Shown here piece after piece: positions 1 through 9,092 of a stretch of 58,191 nucleotides of DNA; within the stretch, counting starts at the first letter, position 1; every line of letters starts with the position of its first letter. The position numbers and the translations under genes were made by a program. Below the pieces are notes generated by a model that was not told the origin of the DNA, made no database searches, and saw only the letters and a program-made list of their open reading frames with translations. Origin of the DNA: an uncultured Rubrobacteraceae bacterium (GTDB lineage: Bacteria > Actinomycetota > Rubrobacteria > Rubrobacterales > Rubrobacteraceae); assembly GCA_902805975.1 (NCBI GenBank), contig CADCUT010000221.1:2444-60634 (forward strand). Reading direction: 5' to 3'.

Positions 1-1199
1 CCTCCCCGGAACCAGCCCTTGACCGCCGACACTATGCTACCAAAACTGGTAACTCCTGCACCTTTACTCTTTGGTCCAGGGTCACTGTTACGAGCCGCGA
101 AGTATAGCAGACCTACAGAGGTGGAGTACTGAGGCTTCTGTACAGGTTTAATCTCGCCCTTTACCCGCCGGGGCGCGACGGTCTGGACGCGCATGCCGAG
201 GATGTCCTCGGCGAGCTCGGGCATACCGCTTAACAGCGAGCCTCCCCCGGTAAGCGCGACGCCGCCGGGCAGGAGGTCGCGCATGCCGGCCGCGTCGAGG
301 GTATCGCGGACGTACTCGAGAACCTCGCGGGCGCGGTGCTCGAGGATCTGGGCGGCGAAGTTCGCGTTGTAGTGGCGGTCGTCGATCTTGACGGCGGCGA
401 CGGAGTCTACCGTCGTGGAGAGCACCGTCCCGTAACGGAGCTTGAGAAGCTCCGCCGTCCGCTCGGGCACCTTGAGACCGTAGGCGACGTCCGAGGTGAA
501 GCTCTCGCCGCCAAGAGGGATGACCGCCGTGTGGGTCAGGGCGCCGCGGGAGAAGGTGGCGACGTCGGTCGTGCCTCCGCCTATGTCCACGAGTGCTATG
601 CCAGACTCGCGGTCGGCGTCGTGCAGGCAGGCCTCCGCCGAGGCGAGCGGTTCTAGGACGACGCGCGAGACCTTGACGCCGCAATCCTCCACGGCGTGCA
701 GCAGGTTCTGGATGCTCGAGACCGCCCCGCTCACCACGTGGGCCCGCATCGTCACCTTGCGGGCCGCGAGGCCCAGCGGGTTCTTGACGCCCTCCGAGCC
801 GTCGAGGACGTAGCCGCGGGGGACGACGTGGATGACCCTCTCGTCCTCGTGCAGGTCGAGCTGACGGGCCTCCCCGTCGAGCTTCTTCAAGAAGCGTTCG
901 TTAACGGTGAGGTTGCGGCTGCGGTTGAGGAGGGTGACCTCGGTGTTGAAGGAAGAGATGTGGCTGCCGGCGATACCAACACTCACCTGCCCGCCGCGCA
1001 CGCCGCAGGCGTCCATCGCCTCCGCGACCGACTCCGCCGCGGCCTGACGGTCCACCACCACGCCCCGCTTGAGCCCGTAGCTCGGCGCCTCCCCGATAGA
1101 GAGCACCTCGGCCCACCCGCGCCGGGCGTCCACCCGGCCGGCGATGGCCACGATCTTCGTGGTGCCGACGTCGATGCCGTACACGAGGGAGGGCGCCAT
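1..1199 (-). CDS. ftsA: Cell division protein FtsA, 3' end runs off window
   Basis: Manual translation from ATG at 1199: MAPSLVYGIDVGTTKIVAIAGR...VDIGGGTTDVATF...LTGGGSLLSGMPELAEDILG...SAVKGWFRG. Actin-like ATPase motifs; open to the window edge, so absent from the ORF track. Confidence 0.93.
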   Translation of the reverse strand, partial: MAPSLVYGIDVGTTKIVAIAGRVDARRGWAEVLSIGEAPSYGLKRGVVVDRQAAAESVAEAMDACGVRGGQVSVGIAGSHISSFNTEVTLLNRSRNLTVNERFLKKLDGEARQLDLHEDERVIHVVPRGYVLDGSEGVKNPLGLAARKVTMRAHVVSGAVSSIQNLLHAVEDCGVKVSRVVLEPLASAEACLHDADRESGIALVDIGGGTTDVATFSRGALTHTAVIPLGGESFTSDVAYGLKVPERTAELLKLRYGTVLSTTVDSVAAVKIDDRHYNANFAAQILEHRAREVLEYVRDTLDAAGMRDLLPGGVALTGGGSLLSGMPELAEDILGMRVQTVAPRRVKGEIKPVQKPQYSTSVGLLYFAARNSDPGPKSKGAGVTSFGSIVSAVKGWFRG

Positions 1200-1874
1200 C
1201 TATAGGTTTCCAGTCCCGTCGCCCACGTCGGCGTCGGCCGTCGCCACCACCCGGTCGGGGGAGCGTAGGTCGAAGACAGCGGACTCGCGCCATCGCCCTA
1301 TTACGTGCTCCAGGGCCCGGACCTGATCCCCGGAGACCTCATCCGTAAAGACGACCCGACGGCCCTCGACGGTCGCGGCGATACCGCCCGGCCCGGCGGC
1401 GTCCACCGACTCCATCAGCAGGCCGCCCTCCTTCAATACCCTCCCGACCCTCAAGACGTCTCCTACCTGATCCTCGTCCAACTCAACCCTCTGCAGGCTC
1501 GACACCCCGAGCCCCGGAAGCTCCCTGCCGTCGAGCGCGAGGGTCCTGCGCTGTCCCTCGACCTCAGCGTCGAGCACCGGCCTTCGCTCCTCAACCTCAA
1601 CCGTAACTATACCGGACTCGGAATCTTCGAGCACCTCCGCACTCTGAACCCAAGGATTAGACTCCACTCGACGCTCAAGCTTCTCCTCGTTGAGGGTCAG
1701 GAGGCTCGCGTGCTCGGAGACGGCGTCCCAGGCGTCGGATTCGGGGTACATCGTGGCGCCTTCGACCCGTATTCCGGTGACGGGGAAGCTCAGGTACGTG
1801 ACGACCACGACCGCGGCGGTCGTCACCAGGGCGACGAGCAGGGAGATGAGGATGGAGCGCAGGTGAGAGGTCAA
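1200..1874 (-). CDS. ftsQ: Cell division protein FtsQ/DivIB (POTRA domain)
   Basis: N-terminal TM then VTGIRVEGATMYPESDAWDAVSEHASLLTLNEEKLERRVESNPWVQSAEV; lies between murC and ftsA. Confidence 0.85.
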   Translation of the reverse strand: MTSHLRSILISLLVALVTTAAVVVVTYLSFPVTGIRVEGATMYPESDAWDAVSEHASLLTLNEEKLERRVESNPWVQSAEVLEDSESGIVTVEVEERRPVLDAEVEGQRRTLALDGRELPGLGVSSLQRVELDEDQVGDVLRVGRVLKEGGLLMESVDAAGPGGIAATVEGRRVVFTDEVSGDQVRALEHVIGRWRESAVFDLRSPDRVVATADADVGDGTGNL

Positions 1875-1879
1875 GGTCT

Positions 1880-3235
1880 CTATCTCGGGGCCTCCAGGAG
1901 CTCGAGGAGGTCGTCGCCGACGCCGGAGATGTCGCCGGCGCCTAAAGTGAGCACGAGGTCGCCCGGTTCGCAGACGTCGCGAAGGACGCGGGGGATGGCT
2001 CCCTGTTGGGGCAGGTAGAAGACCTCCGGGTGTCCGCGGGTCTCGCAGATGGCGTCCACGATCAACTTCCCGTTCACGCCGGGCTGGGGCATCTCCCCCG
2101 CCCCGTAGACCTCCGTTATGACGACGGCGTCCGCCGCGCCAAAGGAGTCTCCGAACTCCTTGTAGAGGGCTCTGGTCCGGGAGTAGCGGTGGGGCTGGAA
2201 GACCGCGATCACACGCCCCCCATCACCCACGGTCGAGCGCGCCGCGTCGAGCGTGGCGGAGAGCTCGGTCGGGTGGTGAGCGTAGTCGTCCACCACGCGT
2301 ACCTCTCCCCGCTCCCCCTTGAGCTGGAACCTCCGCCGCACGCCGCCGAAGGTCCGCAGGGTCGCCGCAGCCTCGTACGCGTCGTGCCCGAGCCAGCGGG
2401 CCGTAGCGACGGCCGCCAGCGAATTGAGCACGTTGTGCCGCCCGTACACGCCGAGCTCGACCGTCCCCCGCTCCTCGCCGTTCTCGAAGAGCCTGTAGGT
2501 GCTCGGGCCGATGATCTCGGCCCTCAGGTCGCCGCCAGAGATGCCGTAGGTCGTGACGGGGCAGGGCGCCTCCGCCGCGAGCCGCAGGCACACGGGGTCG
2601 TCGGCGCAGGCGACGAGGTGGCCATCCGGGGGGAGCGCGCCGAGGAACTTGCCGAAGGTCTCGATCACGTCGTCCAGAGAATCGTAGAAGTCCGGATGGT
2701 CGAACTCGACGTTCGTGACGATGGCGACCTGCGGACGGAGGTAGAGGAAGGAGCGGTCGCTCTCGTCGGCCTCGGCGACGACCAGGTCCCGGCGTCCGAA
2801 GGCGACGTTGCTCCCGATGTCGTTTAGCTCGCCGCCCACGAGCGCCGTCGGGTTCTCGCCAAGCGAGCGCAGGACGTGGGCCGTCATGCTCGTCGTGGTG
2901 GTCTTGCCGTGGGTGCCGGCAACGGCGACGCTGCGGCTGCCCTCCAGGATCGAGGCGAGGGCCGCGGCGCGGGGAAGGACCGGTATCGAGCGACGACGGG
3001 CCTCGAGCAGCTCGGGGTTCGTCTTCGGGATGGCCGTCGAGATCACGACCTGGTCGGCGTCCCCAACCTGACCCGTGTCGTGACCGATATACACTGTTAT
3101 GCCGGCTTCCCTGAGCCTGCGGGTGTAGGCGGACTCCTTAAGGTCCGAGCCTGAGACCTCCTGCCCGCGGCTCTTGAGGACCTCCGCGATGCCGCTCATC
3201 CCCGCGCCGCCGATGCCTATCATGTGGATCTTCAC
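1880..3235 (-). CDS. murC: UDP-N-acetylmuramate--L-alanine ligase
   Basis: MKIHMIGIGGAGMSGIAEVLKSRG, AGTHGKTTTTSM, DDYAHHPTE motifs. Confidence 0.96.
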   Translation of the reverse strand: MKIHMIGIGGAGMSGIAEVLKSRGQEVSGSDLKESAYTRRLREAGITVYIGHDTGQVGDADQVVISTAIPKTNPELLEARRRSIPVLPRAAALASILEGSRSVAVAGTHGKTTTTSMTAHVLRSLGENPTALVGGELNDIGSNVAFGRRDLVVAEADESDRSFLYLRPQVAIVTNVEFDHPDFYDSLDDVIETFGKFLGALPPDGHLVACADDPVCLRLAAEAPCPVTTYGISGGDLRAEIIGPSTYRLFENGEERGTVELGVYGRHNVLNSLAAVATARWLGHDAYEAAATLRTFGGVRRRFQLKGERGEVRVVDDYAHHPTELSATLDAARSTVGDGGRVIAVFQPHRYSRTRALYKEFGDSFGAADAVVITEVYGAGEMPQPGVNGKLIVDAICETRGHPEVFYLPQQGAIPRVLRDVCEPGDLVLTLGAGDISGVGDDLLELLEAPR

Positions 3236-4338
3236 GGCCCAGCCTCCTCTTCTGCCGCTAGCAACAAACGCCGGGCGACGGCGTCTGCCGCCCCGGGTGT
3301 CGCCAGCTCTGCCATCTCGCGGGCCAGCGCCTCGCGCCTGTCGTCGTCGTCTAGAAGGTCCTCGACCCTGCGTTTTAGGGAATCCGCCGTGACCTCCGAG
3401 TCCATCATCAGCTCCGCCGCACCCTTCTCGGTGAAGTAGCGGGCGTTGTGCAGCTGATGGTCGCCCGTAGCAAAAGGGAAGGGAACGAGCACGGCCGCCC
3501 TGCCGACCGCCGCTATGTCGAACAGAGATCCCGCCCCGGCCCGGCTCACGACCAGGTCAGCGGCCGCCAGATACCGCCAGATGTCATCCACGTACTCGAG
3601 GATCACGTGCCGCGGGTTCTCGGTCGTGAGCCGCCCGAAGTCCCGTCTCCCGGCGACCTGCACCACCGTGTAAGGCGTGGTCCTCTTGAAAGCCTCGACC
3701 GCGGCGAGGTTGAGCTTGAGCGCCCCGCCGCTCCCGCCGAAGATCACCACGACCGGCGGCTCCAACCCGAGCTCGCGCAGCGCCGCCTCCCGCGAAGCCC
3801 CGAAAAACTCCCCCCGCGTCGGCATCCCGACCGTCTCCGCGCCCTCCAGGTACTCGGCCGCGCGGGGGAACGTCACCAGCGTCTGCTGTGTGATCCTACC
3901 CGCCGCCCGATTCACCCGACCCGGCACGCTGTTCTGCTCGTGCAAGAGCGTCGGCACCCCGAGCGTCCTCGCCGCCACCACCGCCGGGGCGCTCGCGTAT
4001 CCTCCCACCCCGAGAACCGCTCCAGGCCCGATTTGTTGTATTATGCGTCTACAACTCTGGATGGCCTTGAGGAAGAGGGTGGCGGCGCGGGCGCGGGAGA
4101 GGGGGTTGCCGGCGAAGGCCGTCAGGTTCAGGGGGTGGAGTGGGAAGTTGGCCTTTGGGACGAGGGTTGATTCGATGCCGGTTCGGGAGCCGATAAAGTG
4201 CACCTGTGCGCCCATGGATCGCAAGCTAGAGGCCACGCACAGCGCGGGGATCGCGTGCCCGCCCGTCCCGCCGCCGGCTATCAACACGCGCGGCGGCCCG
4301 GCGGGCGCGGCGCGGTTTGATCTCTCTCGCTCTCTCAC
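3232..4338 (-). CDS. murG: UDP-GlcNAc:undecaprenyl-PP-MurNAc-pentapeptide GlcNAc transferase
   Basis: VLIAGGGTGGHAIPALCVA, FGGSGGALKLN, VSRAGAGSLFDIAAVGRAAVLVPFP; true start may be an internal GTG. Confidence 0.95.
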   Translation of the reverse strand: MRERERSNRAAPAGPPRVLIAGGGTGGHAIPALCVASSLRSMGAQVHFIGSRTGIESTLVPKANFPLHPLNLTAFAGNPLSRARAATLFLKAIQSCRRIIQQIGPGAVLGVGGYASAPAVVAARTLGVPTLLHEQNSVPGRVNRAAGRITQQTLVTFPRAAEYLEGAETVGMPTRGEFFGASREAALRELGLEPPVVVIFGGSGGALKLNLAAVEAFKRTTPYTVVQVAGRRDFGRLTTENPRHVILEYVDDIWRYLAAADLVVSRAGAGSLFDIAAVGRAAVLVPFPFATGDHQLHNARYFTEKGAAELMMDSEVTADSLKRRVEDLLDDDDRREALAREMAELATPGAADAVARRLLLAAEEEAGP

Positions 4339-5383
4339 TGTCCTCCGATATCCTGTACAGGAGCCCGACGGCGGCGAAGCATACCAGGAGGCTCGTGCCG
4401 CCGTAGGAGACGAACGGCAGCGTCATGCCCGCCAGCGGCAGCAAGAGCATCGCGGCCCCCATGTTGAAGATCGCCTGGCAGACCAGCATCGTCGTCAACC
4501 CGGCCGCCACGCAGCGGGCCATCACCGAGGGGGCCTCGAGGGCGACCTTCACGCCGGCCAGCGCGATAAAGCAGAAGGCGGCAATCACCCCGATCATGCC
4601 GAGCAGACCGAGCTCCTCGCCGACGAGCGCGAAGATCATGTCCGTCTGTATCTCCGGCACGTAGGCCCCCTGCCCGCCGGACCCCGCGCCAGAGCCGAAG
4701 ACGCCGCCGGCCTTTATCGCGATCATGGCCTGCACGTTCTGGTAGCCCGAGGTGTCCGCGACGGCCCAGGGGTCAAGAAACGTCAGGAACCGCTCGCGCC
4801 GGTAGGGCGCGAGCAGCATGACGGCTGCCAGCGCCAGCGCGCCCCCGGCGCCGGCTAGGAGCATGTCCTTCGTGCGTACCTCGGAGGCCCACAGGGAGCC
4901 CGCCACGCCCGTCAGCAGGACGACCGACGTGCCGAAGTCCGGTTCGATCAGGACCAGCCCGAAGAGCACGCCGACGGCGGCCAGGGGCTTGGGCGGGAGG
5001 CCGGAGCCCGGCTTCAGGCGCGCCAGGGCGCAGCTGAGGTACACGACGGCCGCGATCTTCGCGAACTCCGACGGCTGGAGGCTCATGAAACCCACGTCCA
5101 GCCACCGGCTGGAGCCGTTGATCCTCATGCCAATGCCCGGTATGAGGACGAGCACGAGCATCACCAGCACGGCCCCGTAGAGAACGTTGGCGTACCTTCT
5201 CCAGAGCGTGTACCTGATGCGGGTCACGAGGAGGAACGCCGCGATCCCGAGCCCCATGTGCTTGAGCCGCGCCACGAGAAACTCCGTCCCCTCAAGACGG
5301 TAGGTGGCGGAGTACACCATCACGACCCCGAGCAACGAGAGGCCGAGCGCCACGAAGAACAGGTTGGTCCTGAGCGCCGTCAC
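4226..5383 (-). CDS. ftsW: SEDS glycosyltransferase FtsW
   Basis: VTALRTNLFFVALGLSLLGVVMVYSATY..., FVSYGGTSLLVCFAAVGLL; GTGA overlap with murD stop places start at 5383. Confidence 0.92.
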   Translation of the reverse strand: MTALRTNLFFVALGLSLLGVVMVYSATYRLEGTEFLVARLKHMGLGIAAFLLVTRIRYTLWRRYANVLYGAVLVMLVLVLIPGIGMRINGSSRWLDVGFMSLQPSEFAKIAAVVYLSCALARLKPGSGLPPKPLAAVGVLFGLVLIEPDFGTSVVLLTGVAGSLWASEVRTKDMLLAGAGGALALAAVMLLAPYRRERFLTFLDPWAVADTSGYQNVQAMIAIKAGGVFGSGAGSGGQGAYVPEIQTDMIFALVGEELGLLGMIGVIAAFCFIALAGVKVALEAPSVMARCVAAGLTTMLVCQAIFNMGAAMLLLPLAGMTLPFVSYGGTSLLVCFAAVGLLYRISEDSERAREIKPRRARRAAARVDSRRRDGRARDPRAVRGL

Positions 5384-6720
5384 CGCCGGACGACCCCCCG
5401 CTCTTCCACCAGCCCGCGGACGAGGCGCGCGAACTCCTCGCCGCGCTCCGCGTACCCGGCGAACTGGTCGAAGCTCGCGCACCCCGGCGAGAGGAGGACC
5501 ACGTCGCCCGCTCGCGCGAGCTCCAAGGCCCGTACCACGGCCGACCCGAGATCCATCGAACGCTCGACGAGGTCTCCGTACCCCCTACCTTCGAGAAACC
5601 CGGCGATGCGCGGCCCGGCCTCACCCTGGCACAGGACGGCGCGGCATCCCCCGAGGTGGGGCAGGATCTCCGCGAAATCCGTGTGCTTCTCGGAACCGCC
5701 GAGGATCAGGACGACGGGCCGGTCCAGCCCTCCGAGCGCCGCCGCGACAGCCGCCGGGTTGGTCGCCTTCGAGTCGTCCACGTAGGCTACGCCGCCAACC
5801 TCGGCCACGACCTCCATCCGGTGGGCCATGAGCCGGTAGGCGAGCAGACCCTCCCGGATGCCACCCATCGAAACACCCAGCCGCTCCGCCGCAGCCGCGG
5901 CGAACAACGCGTTCGAATAGTTGTGCGTCCCACCGAACGAGAGCTCGTCCGCGCGCGCCAGCTCTTCGCCAGACAGGTAGAGGCGTCCATCGCGGACCGC
6001 CGTCTCGCCCTCGCCGATTATCAGCACCTCGGATGGAAGCCCCGGCGCCGCGTCGAGGCCCACGGGGTCATCCGCCGCCACGAGGGCGAGGTCTTTCGGC
6101 CTCTGGCCCTCGAAGACGCGCAGCTTGTCCCGGCGGTACTCCTCGAAGGAGGCGTGCCAGTCCATGTGGTCCGGGCGCGCGTTCAACAGAGCGGCGACCT
6201 CGAACCCGGGCTCCGCCATGTAATGCAGTTGGAACGAGGAGATCTCTAGCACGAGCAGCCCGGCCTCGCGCACCTCGTCGAGACAGCCCGTGAGGGCCCG
6301 CCAGGAGTTCCCCGCCACGGCGTGCGGCACGCCCGCGGTCTCCAGGACGCGCCCGAGCATGTCCGCCACGGTCGTCTTGCCGTTGGTGCCGGTTACGGCG
6401 GCCACCCGCACCCCGTCGCCCAGAAGCTCCAGACCGAGGGCCACCTCGGATAGCACGGGAACGCCGTCCCCCTCGGCCGCCCGGAGGACAGGATCTTCTG
6501 GCCTCACGCCAGGACTTACGACGACCCGGTCCACGCCGTCAAGGACCTCGGGGCCGGCGGCGAGGCGCACCTCAGCGCCCTCCGCGACGAGTGCCGCCGC
6601 GGCATCGCGCAGGTTCTTGCCGTCGTTTGCGTCTGCGGCGAGCACCGCGACGCCCATCTCGAGGAGCGCCCTCGTCGCGGCGACGCCCGACTCTCCCAGG
6701 CCGTATACGAGGGTCTGCAC
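5380..6720 (-). CDS. murD: UDP-N-acetylmuramoylalanine--D-glutamate ligase
   Basis: VQTLVYGLGESGVAATRALLEMG, VTGTNGKTTVADM, DDSKATNPAAVAAAL; GTG start at 6720. Confidence 0.94.
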   Translation of the reverse strand: MQTLVYGLGESGVAATRALLEMGVAVLAADANDGKNLRDAAAALVAEGAEVRLAAGPEVLDGVDRVVVSPGVRPEDPVLRAAEGDGVPVLSEVALGLELLGDGVRVAAVTGTNGKTTVADMLGRVLETAGVPHAVAGNSWRALTGCLDEVREAGLLVLEISSFQLHYMAEPGFEVAALLNARPDHMDWHASFEEYRRDKLRVFEGQRPKDLALVAADDPVGLDAAPGLPSEVLIIGEGETAVRDGRLYLSGEELARADELSFGGTHNYSNALFAAAAAERLGVSMGGIREGLLAYRLMAHRMEVVAEVGGVAYVDDSKATNPAAVAAALGGLDRPVVLILGGSEKHTDFAEILPHLGGCRAVLCQGEAGPRIAGFLEGRGYGDLVERSMDLGSAVVRALELARAGDVVLLSPGCASFDQFAGYAERGEEFARLVRGLVEERGVVRR

Positions 6721-6724
6721 CGGT

Positions 6725-7720
6725 TCAGCCAATCGAGTTGTAGAGGAACAGATAGTAGAGGAAGAAGCCGAACGCAGAGCACGCGGCCTGGACGATCCAG
6801 AACCGCACGACAACCTTGTTCTCCTCCCATCCCAGGAACTCGAAGTGGTGGTGGATCGGTGCCATCTTGAAGACCCGCTTCCCGGTGAGCTTGAAGACGG
6901 CGACCTGGATCATGACGCTCAGCGCCTCGACGACGAAGAGTCCTCCTATGACGGGCAGGAGCAGCTCGGTCTTGGTGAGCACCGCGGCGGCGGCGAGCAC
7001 GCCCCCGATGGCGAGCGAGCCCGTGTCTCCCATGAAGATGTCGGCCGGGTGGGAGTTAAACCAGAGGAACCCGATGATGGCCCCAACCATCGCGCCGCAG
7101 ACGATGGCGACGTCGTACTGGCGCTCCAGGAACGCGATCGCCGTGTACGAGAGCAGCGCCAGGGCCCCCGCCCCCGCCGCGAGCCCGTCGAGGCCGTCCG
7201 TCAGGTTGACGGCGTTCGTCGTGCCGGCGATCACCAGCAGCAGGAAGCCGCTGAAAAGCGCGAGCCCGACGATCCCGGGCCCGAGCACGAGGCTAAGGTC
7301 GAAGTAGGGGACGAGCACGGTCTGGGTTACGCCGACGTAGTAGACGGAGAGCACGTCAGCGAGCACGACCGCCAGCGTCAGGAGCCCGAACTTGTAGCGC
7401 GCGCTCAGGCCTTCCGGGCGCTTCTTGGAGATCTTCTGCCAGTCGTCGTAGAGGCCTATGCCGGCAACCACCGTCACGAGCAGCAGCGTGGCGAACGTCG
7501 CCGCGTTCGGCCGCGCCACAACCAGCAGCGCCGCCACGAGCCCCATCAGCATCACCACACCACCCATCGTGGGCGTTCCGGCCTTGATCAGGTGTGTCTG
7601 AGGCCCCTCTTCCCGTACGAACTGCCCGAACTTCCGCGACTGCAAGAACTGTATGAACGTGGACCCGAGGGCTACGGTCACCACGAAGGCCACCGCCGCC
7701 GCGAGCACAACGCTAAACAA
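6725..7720 (-). CDS. mraY: Phospho-N-acetylmuramoyl-pentapeptide transferase
   Basis: GTPTMGGVVML, NAVNLTDGLDGLAAG, APIHHHFE motifs. Confidence 0.96.
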   Translation of the reverse strand: MFSVVLAAAVAFVVTVALGSTFIQFLQSRKFGQFVREEGPQTHLIKAGTPTMGGVVMLMGLVAALLVVARPNAATFATLLLVTVVAGIGLYDDWQKISKKRPEGLSARYKFGLLTLAVVLADVLSVYYVGVTQTVLVPYFDLSLVLGPGIVGLALFSGFLLLVIAGTTNAVNLTDGLDGLAAGAGALALLSYTAIAFLERQYDVAIVCGAMVGAIIGFLWFNSHPADIFMGDTGSLAIGGVLAAAAVLTKTELLLPVIGGLFVVEALSVMIQVAVFKLTGKRVFKMAPIHHHFEFLGWEENKVVVRFWIVQAACSAFGFFLYYLFLYNSIG

Positions 7721-9092
7721 GAGCTAGACTTTCCTTTAACTGACGGGTCAGGGTGTCGAGCCCGACCCCCCTCGAACCTTTGACGATCAGGTAATCCCTG
7801 GGCCTGAGGTGCTCGCGGATCCCGACCGCGCTCTGCGCGTCCGGGTAGTGAATGGCCCTACCGGAGAAGGTCTCGGCGTACCAGCGGGCCTCGTCCCCGA
7901 CGCAGGCGAGCAGGCCCACCCCGAGCCCGTCGGCGAGCTCCCCGATCTCCCGATGATAGGCCCGGGCCCCCGGGCCCAACTCGAACATCCCCCCGAGCAC
8001 GACCACGAGCCTCCGGTCCTGCCGCGCGGCGGTCTGCGCGGCGTACCGGAGCACGGCGGCCATCGAGGGCGGGGAGGCCGCGTTGTAGGAGTCGTCGTAG
8101 ACGAGGACGTCGTCGCGCAGGCGGTAGACGTCGCCGCGCATCCCTGACCGCTTGAGCCGCGCGAGGCCGCTGGCCGCGTCCCCGAGATCCATCCCGAGCG
8201 CCACGGCCCCGCCCGTCGCGGCGAGCAACGGCTCGACGAGGTGCGTGCCGAACACCGGGGCCCGCGCCGGGGCAGAGGTCTGCCCCATGTGGGCGGTGAA
8301 ACGCAGACCGTCCTCGTCCTCTTCGAAGTCCGACGCCCAGAGGTCGGCCGCGGGGTCCTTCCCCGCGGAGAAGACGATCCGGCGGGCGAGCTCCCTGCCG
8401 GGGCCCACCGCTGCTTCGGGGACGCCCGCGGGGTGGACGAAGGTACCATCCGGTGGTAGTGATGCCGCCAACTCACCCTTCGTCGCGGCGAGCGCCTCCA
8501 GGCTCCCGAAGGACTCCAAATGGGCCGGTGCTATGGCCGTAAGGATTCCGTGTTTTGGGGGTGCGATGCGGCAGAGTTCCGCTATGTTGCCGACGTGGTC
8601 CGCGCCCATCTCGAGGACCAGCACCTCGGTGTTAGCCGGCGCCGCGAGCACGGTGAGCGGAAGCCCGATCTCGTTGTTCAGGTTCCCGACGGTGGCCGAG
8701 ACCCGCGTCCCGCCCGAGCGCAGGACCGCCGAGAGCGCGTCCTTGGTCGTGGTCTTGCCGATGCTGCCCGTGATACCGACGACCGTGGGCGCCTCCGTTC
8801 CGGGACGCCGCAGCGACCATCGCGCGAGGTCTTGCAGGGCGGCCAGCGGGTCCTCTACGACGAGCGTGGGACCGGCGAGGGGGCGCGAAGCGACCGTCGC
8901 CACGGCCCCCCGGCGCAGGGCCTCCTCAGCGTAATCCGCGCCGTCGGCCCTTCCCCGCAGCGCGAAGAAAAGGTCGCCCTCCCGCACGAGCCGGGAGTCC
9001 GTGGCCACCCCGCGCGCCTCGGCCGCATCCCTCGCGCCGTGAAGCCGGGCACCCATTGCCCGGGCCACCTCCTGTAGTGAGGCCGGCCTCAA
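7713..9092 (-). CDS. murF: UDP-N-acetylmuramoyl-tripeptide--D-alanyl-D-alanine ligase
   Basis: GITGSIGKTTTKDALSAVL, NLNNEIGLPL, YDDSYNAAPSM-like YDDSYNAASPPSM. Confidence 0.94.
   Translation of the reverse strand: MRPASLQEVARAMGARLHGARDAAEARGVATDSRLVREGDLFFALRGRADGADYAEEALRRGAVATVASRPLAGPTLVVEDPLAALQDLARWSLRRPGTEAPTVVGITGSIGKTTTKDALSAVLRSGGTRVSATVGNLNNEIGLPLTVLAAPANTEVLVLEMGADHVGNIAELCRIAPPKHGILTAIAPAHLESFGSLEALAATKGELAASLPPDGTFVHPAGVPEAAVGPGRELARRIVFSAGKDPAADLWASDFEEDEDGLRFTAHMGQTSAPARAPVFGTHLVEPLLAATGGAVALGMDLGDAASGLARLKRSGMRGDVYRLRDDVLVYDDSYNAASPPSMAAVLRYAAQTAARQDRRLVVVLGGMFELGPGARAYHREIGELADGLGVGLLACVGDEARWYAETFSGRAIHYPDAQSAVGIREHLRPRDYLIVKGSRGVGLDTLTRQLKESLALV

Noticed and set aside
148-1293. 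Minus ORFs 148..684 and 901..1293
   Set aside because: Arg-rich out-of-frame readings of ftsA, whose true frame is open to the window edge.
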